NCBI GenBank assembly: GCA_029641185.1
Contig: JAPWGK010000010.1
Location: 496,001 to 560,000 of the forward strand
Reading direction: 5' to 3'
Length of the DNA stretch: 64,000 nucleotides
Source: Pseudofabraea citricarpa
Lineage: Eukaryota > Ascomycota > Leotiomycetes > Helotiales > Dermateaceae
Positions 21,582 through 32,182 of the stretch are shown one piece after another. The notes beneath the pieces were generated by a model. The model was not told where the DNA came from and made no database searches. It saw only the letters and a program-made list of their open reading frames with translations. Position numbers and translations under genes: made by a program. Each line of letters begins with the position of its first letter. Positions within the stretch are counted from its first letter, which is position 1.

Positions 21582-23930
21582 ATGGACGGTATCTCTGCTT
21601 TTGCGAGTATTGCGCAGGTCATTCAAATCAGTGCTCAATGTGCGAACATCACTTACAACATAATACAGCAGTTGAAACATGCTCCTGATGAACTTTTGGC
21701 TCTTTCAAACGAGATCACCGATTCAAGCCTTGTCCTTCGAGAAGTGGAACTGGCTTATGATGTACACAGGGGCAATGTCAATCTCTGCGCAGCTCTCGAC
21801 CTCCTTTTAACTCGAGCACGGCCCTTGTGGACGAGCCTAAAGGCTTTGGTAGAAGAAATCAGAGTCGAAGAGGTCAATGGAGTTGTCAAAGTGCACAGAT
21901 TTAGATGGCTGAGACAAAGATCTCGTGCGAAGAATTTACAAGATGAGATCAGGGGAATTCGGGCTTCAATGCATGAAGTGCTCTCCAACCATTCATCGTA
22001 AGTTAAAGTCCGGGTTTCCTTTTCCCTGCCTTATTCCTCACTGTGCTTTTGAAGACCTCCTATCACTAACCGAGTCAGATCTCAATTAATTCGAACCGAG
22101 TACCTCCTCCGCGTTGGTCAGAACCAAGCTGCCAAATTCCATCTCGATACAAGTGCAAAGTTGGAACATCATAATGCACGACTGATGGGACTCGTTGGTC
22201 AGACATCAACCCAAATGCAAAGTCTAATCGCACGCTTCGAAGACTTCTCGCCAGCATTGATCTTGCCGCCGAACCGCAACCTCCCCTCAACTCAAGTTAG
22301 AGATTCTACAACTCTTCACAGATTCCATGGAAATGTAAGATTTGGAAACCTCTTGGAAAGCGGCAATGAAATCGACCAGAACCAGCATTTCGAAGGACCT
22401 ATTGACGATAAAGCTCAGTCTCAGCAGACTTCGAGTCCAACCACCATTGCCTTCCTGGTGCACAGGTATTCGAGCCAAACTGCAGCCTGTTCTTGCAAGT
22501 GCCATGTTGGAGCTTACTTCCGATCTCCTTCTGCATCAGCAAAGATATTTGGCTCTCTCTTTGCTGGATACTCCGGCGTTCGGTTCTTGAACGGGCCTTG
22601 CGACTTACCCACATGTGCGCAAAAGTGTGGAAAGTCTTTCGACATGATGTACACATTTCCGGCGTGGTTTGTTCAATGGGCTCTCTACACTCGCATTGCT
22701 ATGTCCGCCGCTGGCGAGCCCACCTTTGGGATTGCATTCCTACGAAGAAATCAAGTTACGGAATACAGTGTTTTCGCGATTGCCCGCCGCGGCGAGCATA
22801 ACAAACTCCGGCAAGTTCTAGAAAGTCAGAGCGCCTTGTCAAGAGATATCGAGGTAACAAGTGGGCGCAACGCTTTGTTCTGGGCTATCCAGTCGGGGTC
22901 AATCGAGTCTGTAGCGGTTCTTCTCCAATATGGCGCTGATCCCCATAATGCCGACGATGCGGGATTGTCCCCTTCAAGCTACGCATACTACCTTTCCCTC
23001 GTGGGTCATCTCGATCCACAATACTTGGACGGTCTGAAGAGAATTCTTCCAAAATCAGATCATGAAAGCACACTTGAGTTTCCGCACCTTCACAAGGTGG
23101 TATGTCGCATCCTACCTTTGGAGTTAGGATCAGAGTTGCGAAATCCACTTTACCTTTCTCAAATCGAAGCTCGCGACAAGAAGGGAAACACTGCTTTGTA
23201 TTGGGCTGCTACCCGAGGCGACAATCAGTCAGTCGCGCAACTACTACTCGCTGGGGCAAATCCAAACGCCAGAAGCCTGAATCAAGGGACTCCATTGATT
23301 GCAAGTGGGCGAGCACCAACCGCTCACTGTCTTGAGCTTCTCCTTCAAGCAAGAGCAGACCCCAATGCTGCCAACTATGACGGGTTCAGTGCTCTTCATT
23401 GTGTTTCTCAATTTCAAAATGATCCCGCATACATCGCGCCACTGCTGATTGCTGGCGCGAATATCAATTGCGTTACGAACAGAAACTTCACGCCGCTCAT
23501 GGTTGCCGTGTTTGAGAAACGCCCAGCGATGTGTAAGTTCCTCATTGCCCAAGGCGCCGACCTAAATATTTCCAGTCTAGTGGGATACCCACCGATGTTC
23601 GAAGCCATCAGACGACATAGCCATGAATGCTTAGAGGCCTTGATCACGGCTGGTGCAGACTGCACGATTGCAGCACAGGATAAGATGACTCTTCTGCATC
23701 AAGCTGCGAAGCATGGGAGCTTGAAGACCCTTGAAATACTGACAGGTGCTAATCTTAAAGGTCTTGATCGTCTCGCTGTTGATTCAAAGGGTCGTAAAGC
23801 TTCTGACCTTGCAGCTCTTCGAGAAAAATCAATGCCAGGGTTTCAGACGGCGTTTTTATCCTTGGAAGATGCTATATCAGATGTCGGGGCTATCTTTTAT
23901 GATTCTTTGGAAGTGCAAGGAGAGGCCTGA
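21582..23930 (+). CDS. Ankyrin-repeat protein with STAND-like N-terminal domain, no NACHT
   Basis: Exons 21582..21997 and 22079..23930; 755 residues. The N-terminus (MDGISAFASIAQVIQISAQ, residues 1 to ~135) resembles the helical domain found at the start of fungal NLRs. A cysteine-rich segment (CSCKCH, then CDLPTCAQKC) lies near 275-315. About 9-11 ankyrin repeats occupy roughly 365-730, for example GNTALYWAATRGDNQSV and MTLLHQAAKHGS. No Walker A or B is present, so it is not itself a STAND ATPase. This layout is common in Pezizomycotina and of unknown function; it could be an adaptor or sensor relative of NLRs, which is inference. Confidence 0.82.
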
Positions 23931-24191
23931 GTTCAAGAAAGGGCAAGTTTTGGGTTCTCTGAGTGATTTTCATACTCATCCTGATGATGAATTACCAGAA
24001 CGTAATTTTCGGTACGTGTCTGTTGCTAAAGTCAACGCGCATCAAACCAAACGTCTGTAAATATGCGGTAAACGTCTCGATAGTCCATAAGAAAATCTTC
24101 TTTCATTTGCTTGGAAATCTAGTTAAAGGATCATCCGAAAGTAGTCCCATAGTTCAAATCTTGTGAAGCATTTGCATGAGCTGTGTGTGAC

Positions 24192-24969
24192 CTAAGATGA
24201 CCTCTCATGCTTGACCACGTGCACATCAGGTCTTTGTTGCAAGAAAGCAAAAATTACACTGGCAGCCTCCTCAGCCCAAAGCCTGTCAACGTCGACTCGT
24301 AGTTCTCCTGTAATTGGCTTCATCGTGTCATCATCGTCGTATGAGTACAGCACATGCTTGCGTCGCAGATCCAGCAGGACTTCAGGATCGGTTAACTTGG
24401 TCTTCATCGAAGCCGGCCGGGAAACCAGTCGCCGCACGTTTTCTTCTTCGCCACACTGCAGGATCACAGAGATGAAGGGCCGCTCGCCTCTCAATGCGCT
24501 GTCGAGGAATTCGTGGCTATCAACTGGACGGCCTGGGCGTTTCACCTGCTGGTAGTGAGTGGTGATGACGGTGCGGCTCCGTAAGGCAGAATTCTGTGCT
24601 ATCACATCGAGTACAGGGGCTCGCTGAGGGTGCCACATTAGTAAGGTCAGGATCCAACAGATATACTTGTGAGACTCACAAGTGCTTTGCGGAAATCAGC
24701 ATAGCCTGGGTCTTTACGCTCAAGCAAAGCCGCAACAGGATCAATGAGCAAGTGATTGTCGAAGAACTTCGAATCAGCTATCAAACTCCTTCTCGGTTAA
24801 TTAGCAAGCAGAGTCGCCCAGCACGGAGACTGGTTGCATACCTCAAGGCTATTGCCACAGAATACTTTCCCACCCCCGGATAGCCATTGATCACGATGAG
24901 TGGACTTGTACATTTTGTCGTGGTGTCGTCATCCTGTGTAGCTTCGTCGCTTCTCAAGGAGGTGGCCAT
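24192..24969 (-). CDS. Small P-loop NTPase / putative kinase (AAA_33-like)
   Basis: Exons complement(24192..24623, 24680..24785, 24842..24969); 221 residues. The nucleotide-binding motif INGYPGVGKYS is at about 27-37, followed by FFDNHLLIDPVAAL, a pattern seen in small fungal ATP-dependent kinase-like proteins. ITTHYQ is the likely beta-strand after the LID-like segment. The LID region itself would be the Arg-rich stretch RRLVSRP. Substrate unknown. The acceptor of intron 1 was chosen at 24785 because the next AG downstream puts a stop in frame. An upstream in-frame extension exists, but ATG 24969 gives the usual start. Confidence 0.78.
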
Positions 24970-25421
24970 AATGTCAGAGATAGTTTGAGGGTTCAGAAGC
25001 AGAACCCGTGCGGGCGGGTGAATGGAACAAGAAATGAGGGATATATCTGAAGAAATAGATGCGTGCAGGTGGCGGGGGCTGTGAAAGATTTGCGCCCGCC
25101 ACAGCCACCTCACACCTCACGCAGCCGCAACAGGCCGCTTGAAGTGAGCATCAATCACGACGCCCAAAGCCCCAAAGGGAACGTTAGAAATGAAGCCGCT
25201 CCGTTTTAAATTGAATATATCAAGTAATAAGTAATCAATTCAAGTCCAAACAACAACACTCTGTAAATATCAAAACAATCCCGTTTGCGAGAGCTGACGT
25301 TCGGGGCGAAGCGAGGCTGCCTGCAGGTGAGCGTCTGATTACGAAACTTATCGAGCTGCATCAGAGCCGTCACACTTGCTCTTTGAATACTTACTCGTAA
25401 GTAACATAAAGTATCTTCGAG
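24970..25421. promoter_or_regulatory. Divergent promoter region
   Basis: 452 bp between the divergent P-loop and RNA cyclase genes. Both promoters are expected; no named site is recognised. Confidence 0.45.
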
Positions 25422-27155
25422 ATGAGCCATTCACAGATAACATCCCAACTTCACTCGATGGACTTCACACCTGGTCCTACCGAGATTATGCCAATCTCGC
25501 TGGCAGGAGACACACTTTCAGGAGGTGGACAAACTGTCCGGCTAGCTATTGGCCTCTCTGCTTTAACCAGAACCTCGATTGTGATTGACAAAGTGCGAGC
25601 TGGGAGGCCGAAGGGAGGACTCAAGAGACAGCATCTTGCTGCATTGCAATTTCTGCAGGACACAACTGGTTCGAGAGTCGCCGGGGCTTGGAAAGGGGCC
25701 CACAAAGTAGGAATATTCTATCAAGCAGAGGTACTGTCAAGTTCAATAGGTCAGTCATGAGATCGGAAGCAGATGCGGCATATGTCCGAGGGTCAAAGTT
25801 ATGAAGGAGCAAGAAGACCATACGTAATGTGAAAAAAGCAACAAGGTAGAATTTGGACGGAAGAGTTACTAATTCCTCAACCAATCTGCATCATTGCGAC
25901 ATCAGTCAATAACACCCAATTTACAGATTGAGAGTCCAATTGCAAACGAACCTAGTCGTCAAACTCAGGCTGTGACACAACCGCAGAGAGGCCTTCAAGA
26001 TCGAAGCACAAAGGTGTATCCAGACGAGATCGAAAGCGATAACAGAGATGCAACGCTGACGCACAATAGACACCTTTTCGTTCTAGGACGCTGCCTTGCG
26101 GTACTCAAGTTCTTGAAACGATCATTGAGCAAACAAGCTTGGGATGCATTGGCTTGGTGTTTCAAGCCTTGCTCCCATTTTTGTTGTTGTACCCCATGTC
26201 TACGATCGATACTCCTGGAGAAGATAAGACTATTTCAGCATCTCAGCTAATCATCGTTATCACAGGTGGTACGAACGTACCATTCTCCCCCAGCATGGAC
26301 TACATAATCCACGTATTGATCCCGATTCTCGAAAGGATTGGACTGCCTCCCGTAACGGCTAAGGTGGAAAAGCGTGGCTGGTCAACAGGCGGCGTACTTT
26401 CCCCTGGTAAAGTTATCTTTAGTGTGCAGCCGCTGCGTCCAGGGGAGGCTTTGAACTGTTTCCAGCTCGTTGGATGCCAAGACATGGGTGGATATGAGAA
26501 CCACAAGAAGTTTGAGTACACAGAGCAACGGAAAGATAGTAGGGACGGGCGGCAATGTGACTGTAAAGAAGGGAGGGGGAAATTGAAAAGCGTGCAAGCC
26601 TTTGTGATTGGACCAAAGGAAAGCGAGGAGGAGTTTTCCATAATGCTGGAATCCACCTTGAGGAAAGATCTCAAGGGTCTAGATGGGGAACTTGACAACA
26701 ATGATCAGCCAGCATTCTCTGTCGGCCTTACTTTCGAAAATTCAGGAATGCCAGCCCGCATGTACCTGTTACTCGTAGCGACGTGCTCTAAGGGCTATAA
26801 GTTTGGACGGGATTGGCTGTTGGACGAGCAGAATCGTGGTGGGCAAGGCGGTCAAGATGGTGATGAAGTGGTCAGCGAGTGTGTAAAGAGAGTTGTTGCA
26901 GATTTGAAAGCTGAATTGGAGACTGGGGGCTGCGTGGATGAATACGCACAAGATCAGTTGGTTATATTCCAGGCTTTGTCGAGGGGATATTCCCGTGTTT
27001 ACAGAGGCAATGGAAAGGGAACCCAAGGCATTAGAAGAAAGGAGCCAAGTATACATACCAAGACTGCACGATGGGTTGTTGAAGAAATGCTAAAGGTCTC
27101 TTTCGATGTTGACGGTGGTTGTCGAGGTGTAGGACATGTGCCTGGAAGAGCATAG
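25422..27155 (+). CDS. RNA 3'-terminal phosphate cyclase (RtcA family)
   Basis: Exons 25422..25730, 25927..26013, 26070..27155 (all introns phase 0); 493 residues. It converts RNA 3'-phosphates to 2',3'-cyclic phosphates through a histidine-AMP intermediate. The family signature near the N-terminus is SGGGQTVRLAIGLSALT, followed by VRAGRPKGGLKRQHLAAL. LVFQALLPFLL and ITGGTNVPFSPSMDY belong to the core, and CVDEYAQDQLVIF plus SIHTKTA near the C-terminus carry the likely adenylated His461. The protein is longer than the ~370 residues of animal RTCA because of inserts, including one around residues 104-150 that depends on the two introns chosen here. The central exon (29 codons) is the least certain part. 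Confidence 0.8.
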
Positions 27156-28017
27156 TGATAATATATAATATTTTCTAGTACTTAAGAATGCTATTACCTC
27201 AATGTAATATTGTCCAGCAGTAGCGCGAGAAATGCAAGGTGCTGCAAGGAGACTCTCTGAAGCTAGTCTTGAAATTCTCTTGCCCCTTTTCCAATTTTCG
27301 GGGCCACTAATGATTCGCGACCCCTATTGCAGTCGTCAGAATTGACTAGTCCGTACATGGCACATGAACAAAGCTTTATTCAAAGCGAAACCCTCAAATA
27401 ACGAAGCTAATCAAGCGAGAATAAGGAATCGAACCAACTACAGATGTTAGTCACAAGTGTCCGAGAAAAAGCCAGCAAACGCCAATCTCCTGCCTCATCA
27501 AAAGCCATGTTTCGACTGGCAGGGTTGCGGGGTCCCGCTGGGTAGACTTTCTCTCCAGTCACTCTTCCTTTCTAGAAACAATAAATGAGTATTACTACTT
27601 TAAAGGGATTTGATGATTCCGCAACTTGCTCAAAGCGTAACCGAGGCGTCCAAATAACGAGTTGACCGATGCAAATTGTGCCATGTTACGTCGCTGTTCT
27701 CTCATCAATTTTCTTGTTAAGAATATGGGTTCATGGAGCCTTAATATTGCGTCGAAAATGATTTTTATGGTTTGTTTTCAGAGATTGTGTTGATTTAGCA
27801 AAAGATCGCAGTTTCTACACTCAAAAATCAAGCAAGGTCCATGAAGTTGTGAAAAGCGATACTGACAAGTTCGTCAAAAGTTCGGAAGTACCTAGGTAGC
27901 TCTCGATCTTGGACAACTAATCACTATTTATGTTTTTGCCGGAAACTAGATCTCCTTGGGCGGTATACTTTACTCTGTCAATTCCTCGGTTGTATGCATA
28001 CAACTAGTAGGTCAGAC

Positions 28018-28212
28018 TGTTGTAAAGGGCAACAATCACTTGCGATCCAACTCAGTCGATCCGAAGAGAGGGGACACGGAACACCCCCCATAGACTACAC
28101 TGCTCCTTTATTTAAGGATAATATACGAAGCAATTTTTTCTCTCTTCTTTAGTTGATTCTTCTTGTAATACAATCAGGTTCTTACTTTGACTCATTGCAT
28201 CCAACCCGTGAC
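28018..28212. repeat. Possible solo LTR (copia-like), ends uncertain
   Basis: Begins TGTTGTAAAGGGCAACA, has a TATA-like TTATTTAAGGATAATA near 28107 and a CT-rich then poly-A-signal-like stretch (TTCTTGTAATACAATCAGG), and ends ...ACCCGTGACA. This TG...CA layout is typical of fungal LTRs. No clear target-site duplication is seen and no reverse transcriptase is nearby. Confidence 0.4.
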
Positions 28213-28330
28213 ACATACCCCCTGCGAAAGCTTCGAGATTTGTTAAAGGCAAGCCAATCATCCATAAAAATAAATCTCGAATATGTAAATTAATACTATT
28301 TACATTAATTAAAAAGATATGAATAAAAGT

Positions 28331-28528
28331 GTGACGGTTCTGGCCGTCACCTGATTCCCTGACAAGTAGCGTTTCACGCTAAGGAGCCGTGTCCCTGATA
28401 GCTACGACTTCTCTCTCTTCTCTTCTCTCTTTAGCTTTGGATCCTTCGTTTATAGGCAATATCTAAGAGGTTCGGAGAGTACTGCTACTTCTAGCTTATT
28501 CGTAATCAATCCCTCTTACGTGCCATCA
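28331..28528. repeat. LTR-like relic with TGTGA...TCACA ends
   Basis: Starts TGTGACGG with a short internal hairpin (GACGG...CCGTC) and ends CCATCACA, about 198 bp, with the inverted terminal bases expected of an LTR. A CT-rich run and TTTATAGGC-type sequence lie inside. No target-site duplication is visible; probably a solo or truncated gypsy-type LTR. Confidence 0.45.
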
Positions 28529-28974
28529 CACATGCCTCATGCTCGGCCAATGGCCAAGCCTCCAGTCTCTTTAGGACTAGCAGCATTATGCATAGCATAT
28601 AAGGGAGTTCTTGCCCCCTTTAAACTATGAATTACTATGAATTACTATGAATATTACTATCATAGACTATTACTCTTATATTAAAAAAATGTTTATGGTA
28701 ATGTTACCCTGTACTTCCCAACATAATATAATAAATCTTGCTCAGGATACTCAGGCCTGCTCAAGTAAACTGCTTAGGGTGCTTAGGGGTGCTCGGGTAA
28801 ATTGCTCAAGTTACTCATGCAGCTCAGGTGAGCCGAGGGTGATTAGCGCCTGAGTAAGAGCAGCATGCTTACTAACCCCATACGGGACACAAGAATGGGA
28901 AAATTGTTTCATGATACCCTTGTATCGCAGGCTAGATTATAGTCACCGGTTTGTTCTTAAAGCGATTGTTTTTT

Positions 28975-29028
28975 CTTCATTTCTTCATTTCTTCATTTCT
29001 TCATTTTCATTTTCATTTTCATTTCTTC
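28975..29028. repeat. TTCTTCATT / TTTTCA microsatellite
   Basis: Four copies of a nine- or ten-base TTTCTTCAT unit followed by three of TTTTCA. Confidence 0.8.
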
Positions 29029-29566
29029 GTAAGCAACAGCTCCTTCCACACACATGTTGCAGCGTCCTGTTCAAAGCCCACTGGGAATCAATGCACCAGG
29101 TTCGGATTTAAAAGAAGGTTTATCGGAATCAAAAGCCATGCATCATGACATAATGAAGATAAATATTGGGATAACTGAGCTATTATTTTGTAGAAGTCAA
29201 TCGCTCTCATTAGATAAATCCCAACTCTGTAAACATTTCAGAGGTTTTGGTAAGAAAGTTCCTGGCGTCCTCACCTGCCATGGTGAGTGAAAAACCCAAA
29301 CATAAACCGAACATTCATATCAACGCAAGAAGTCAACAGGCCATCACGGCAAAAGAATTCCATGTTCAATCCTCATCCATTCAAGTATTATGCACTAAGT
29401 AAACGACGACTAATAAGCCGTGTCCGTCCTTCTCCCTCGTCTTCAATAAACGCCTATAGGGGTATCTAAACTCATACAAATCCATTGACACGACACCCCT
29501 CATACACCCCCTGGTACCACCCCACCTCCCTTCTAAGTGATAGCCGTACTAAAATACAGAATAAAA

Positions 29567-31378
29567 TTATGCGTGGATCGCTTGCTGAACGTGTGGGTAG
29601 ACCTGGATCATTCTCTGATAAAGATCAGGGTATCTGGGATACATTAGTTACATTATTCAACAAGGAGGATTCGAGTTACTCACTCATTGATCAAGACCTC
29701 GGGATCAAAAGCCATGGCGACAAAGAAGGTGCTCACACCACTCTTAATCGGCACTAAGAAGACATTGCAGATTTGAAGACCGATGAGGAAAGCGAATGCC
29801 ATTACGACAGGTGTAAACCCGCCGCCTGAATTGTACTCCGGCTTGGTATAGGTAACGTAGAGATATGCAAGTAAGGAGCAGACGTAAGCGACAAATACGG
29901 ATCCCATTGTGAGAACAGGGTTGATGAGGCATTCATTAACTAATGCATCGACACCACGGTCCTTCATCATTCTCCAGGTTGTCTACAAAATATTAGCAAC
30001 GCAACGAAATGGGAGGATGTAACTTACCTTGGCGGCAGGAACATATGACTTTCCATACAGAGCGATGTACGAGAAGGCATACTCATTGATAAACTGGATA
30101 GCCCATTCAAGGATACTAATAAGACATCCAAGAACACAGAACAAAATCGTGCCTACAATATTGCCTTGACCAGCTTCAGTGTGCTGAGCAACCGAACAAG
30201 CTTGGCGGAGGAACTGAACAATGGCGACGAGCAAACTTCCGAAGCTGATGCTTCCAAAACTGTAAGTCATGGATCGCTTGAAAGCACCACGAGTTGCACC
30301 TTTTGGGAAACCTCCTGGTTTTTGAGCGCAGAAATACCAGGAACCGTAAACACCGGAGATGGAGACATGGATGACGTTCTTGATGACCTCAGAGATCCAG
30401 TAGGCAGCAAAGGTGACAAACACAATCAACCCAATAACTTTTCCCTTGCTGCATCCCCCTCCGCCTACAGCACATGCGGCACTTCCAGGTTGATACTTTG
30501 CATAGATTGCGACGAGGGTAACGGAAAACCAAGCACCGAATGCGGTTGCGATGAGACCACCAATCAGGGATACAACGAACACATGGCCATAGTTCTTTGC
30601 GACATCGATGACCGTCTGGAGCATCAGGACCGAGAAGGGGATCCGAGGAATCCAGCTAATGAAGCAAATGATGTAAAATACGGCGAAGATAACATAAACA
30701 ATTGCAGCACTGTAGTAATGGCGGGAGAAGTAGTAGACTGCGGTACCGATTCCGAAGACGATCTGAAGAATGCCGGTAATCCATATGGCTCTACATATCA
30801 AACGTCAGTGCATAGAGAAGAATGAATGAGTCGCGAATGACTTACTGTTTGGTGAATGCCCGAATCATCCAGAAGTAGGCTGAAGAGAGCAGAAACGCAA
30901 CTCCAAGTACAAATGCGCTGTAATCATTAGCCTTTTCCACCACGGCGCGGCGCTGAACCTACAAAAGAATGATGGTGTTGGTGTTCAACCCCACATCCTG
31001 CGTATTGTTGTATATTCCACCACCCTGCTGGGACTTTGTGGCACTGTACCCATATAGAGTGATTCCAGATACAGCAGTGAAGCCTGCGAAAACGGCGAGA
31101 AATAGAATAGCAGCCCAGAGATCGTTCCACTTTGGTCTGTTTACTTGGAAGGTCTGGCTGAAGTCCTGCTTCTCGGGGCTGTAGTTTGGCTGAGGCGCGC
31201 CATATTGAGGAGCTGGAGGATAAGGTTGCGATTGATTTGGTGGTCCGCCTTGATACTGTTGAGGTTGGCCCTGTGGAGGTGGATAGTATTGCTGTTGCTG
31301 TTGTTGCATGCCAATATTTTGTTGACCTTGATAGTACGAGTCTGCAGCACCGCCGTGCTGACCTTGGTTGTAGGCCAT
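29567..31378 (-). CDS. PNS1: PNS1 choline-transporter-like membrane protein
   Basis: Exons complement(29567..29633, 29684..29982, 30028..30790, 30846..30917, 30963..31378); 538 residues. The N-terminal ~75 residues are rich in Gln, Pro, Tyr and Gly and should be cytosolic. Then come about ten hydrophobic segments, with the CTL/SLC44-family hallmarks CAQKPGGFPKG... GSISFGSLLVAIVQFLR and YIALYGKSY. The tail ends with DPEVLINEYPDLYQRM, which only appears once the last intron (29634..29683) is removed; that supports the last exon. Yeast Pns1 is a plasma-membrane protein related to choline transporters, with an unresolved transport role. Confidence 0.9.
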
Positions 31379-32182
31379 GCGTCCAATTGATACACACTGT
31401 CTGTATTACAAATGCTTCGATGCTTATGATGTTGCCAAAAGACCAATTGATGAAAATTGTGCTGGGAGAAAGGGAAAACAAAAGAGGAATGTTGCGCTTG
31501 AGGGGTGGTCGGTAAATGATGTAGCAGGTTTCTGCAGATACAGTAGAACTAGCGGCAGCTAGGTAGGTACCCAAGTACCTACCCACCAGACCTACCCTGC
31601 TCAAGTCAATAACCATAACGCTTGCCCTGCCCAGTCGGAAGCTATGCGCCGTGTGCTGGGCCTGAGCAGCAGGCTATGAGAGGCTAGATGCTCCAGAAGT
31701 TGTGTTCTTTGGTTCACTAGGTTCACTATTGCCGATATCCAGCTGGGCCATGCCATTTTGCCATTTTCAGCTGTGCAAGGGTGTTCGTCGATGTGTGGAC
31801 GGATGATCTGATCCCTACACATCGGCTCCATAGATTTGCAACCAGCAAAACTTTATCTCATAGCCGAGTAGCTTGGTCCTCGAGACTCGAGCCTCAAGTG
31901 CATGAGGAACGAGGTGGTTGGGCAAGACGCTACAATACAATTCATTTCATTCCATCTCTGGCCCATTACTTTTGGATCTGCCTCAATTACGTCGTCGCCG
32001 CCTCTCAAGTCAAAGAAAGCATCGCAATCTATGCCCATGTCAAATATCAATAACAACACATTCTGAGTCCCTAATTCACACTGCCGGGCACTCTTGTCTG
32101 CATGTCAGGCCTCTACCATCTCCCCAAGTGTCCAACCTGCCACCAACGCCAGAACAAGCCATCCGTCAATTCATTGTATATT
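31379..32182. other. Intergenic region upstream of PNS1
   Basis: About 800 bp between the PNS1 start and the GLO3 stop. It contains a perfect inverted repeat at 31562-31583, 9 bp arms GGTAGGTAC/GTACCTACC with a 4 bp loop, 184 bp upstream of the PNS1 start. No gene seen. Confidence 0.55.

Larger units (their letters stand above)
27156..29566. other. Transposon-relic and simple-repeat interval
   Basis: 2.4 kb without a recognised gene. It holds two LTR-like segments (see 28018-28212 and 28331-28528), a decamer repeat near 28626-28655, a degenerate CTCAGG-rich stretch at 28735-28855 and TTCATTT/TTTCAT microsatellites at 28975-29028. Confidence 0.6.

Noticed and set aside
27428..27438. GGAATCGAACC, reverse complement of a tRNA B box
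   Set aside because: The flanking T stem does not pair and no cloverleaf can be drawn.
30166..30825. 219-codon open frame on the plus strand
   Set aside because: Antisense shadow of the well supported PNS1 gene.
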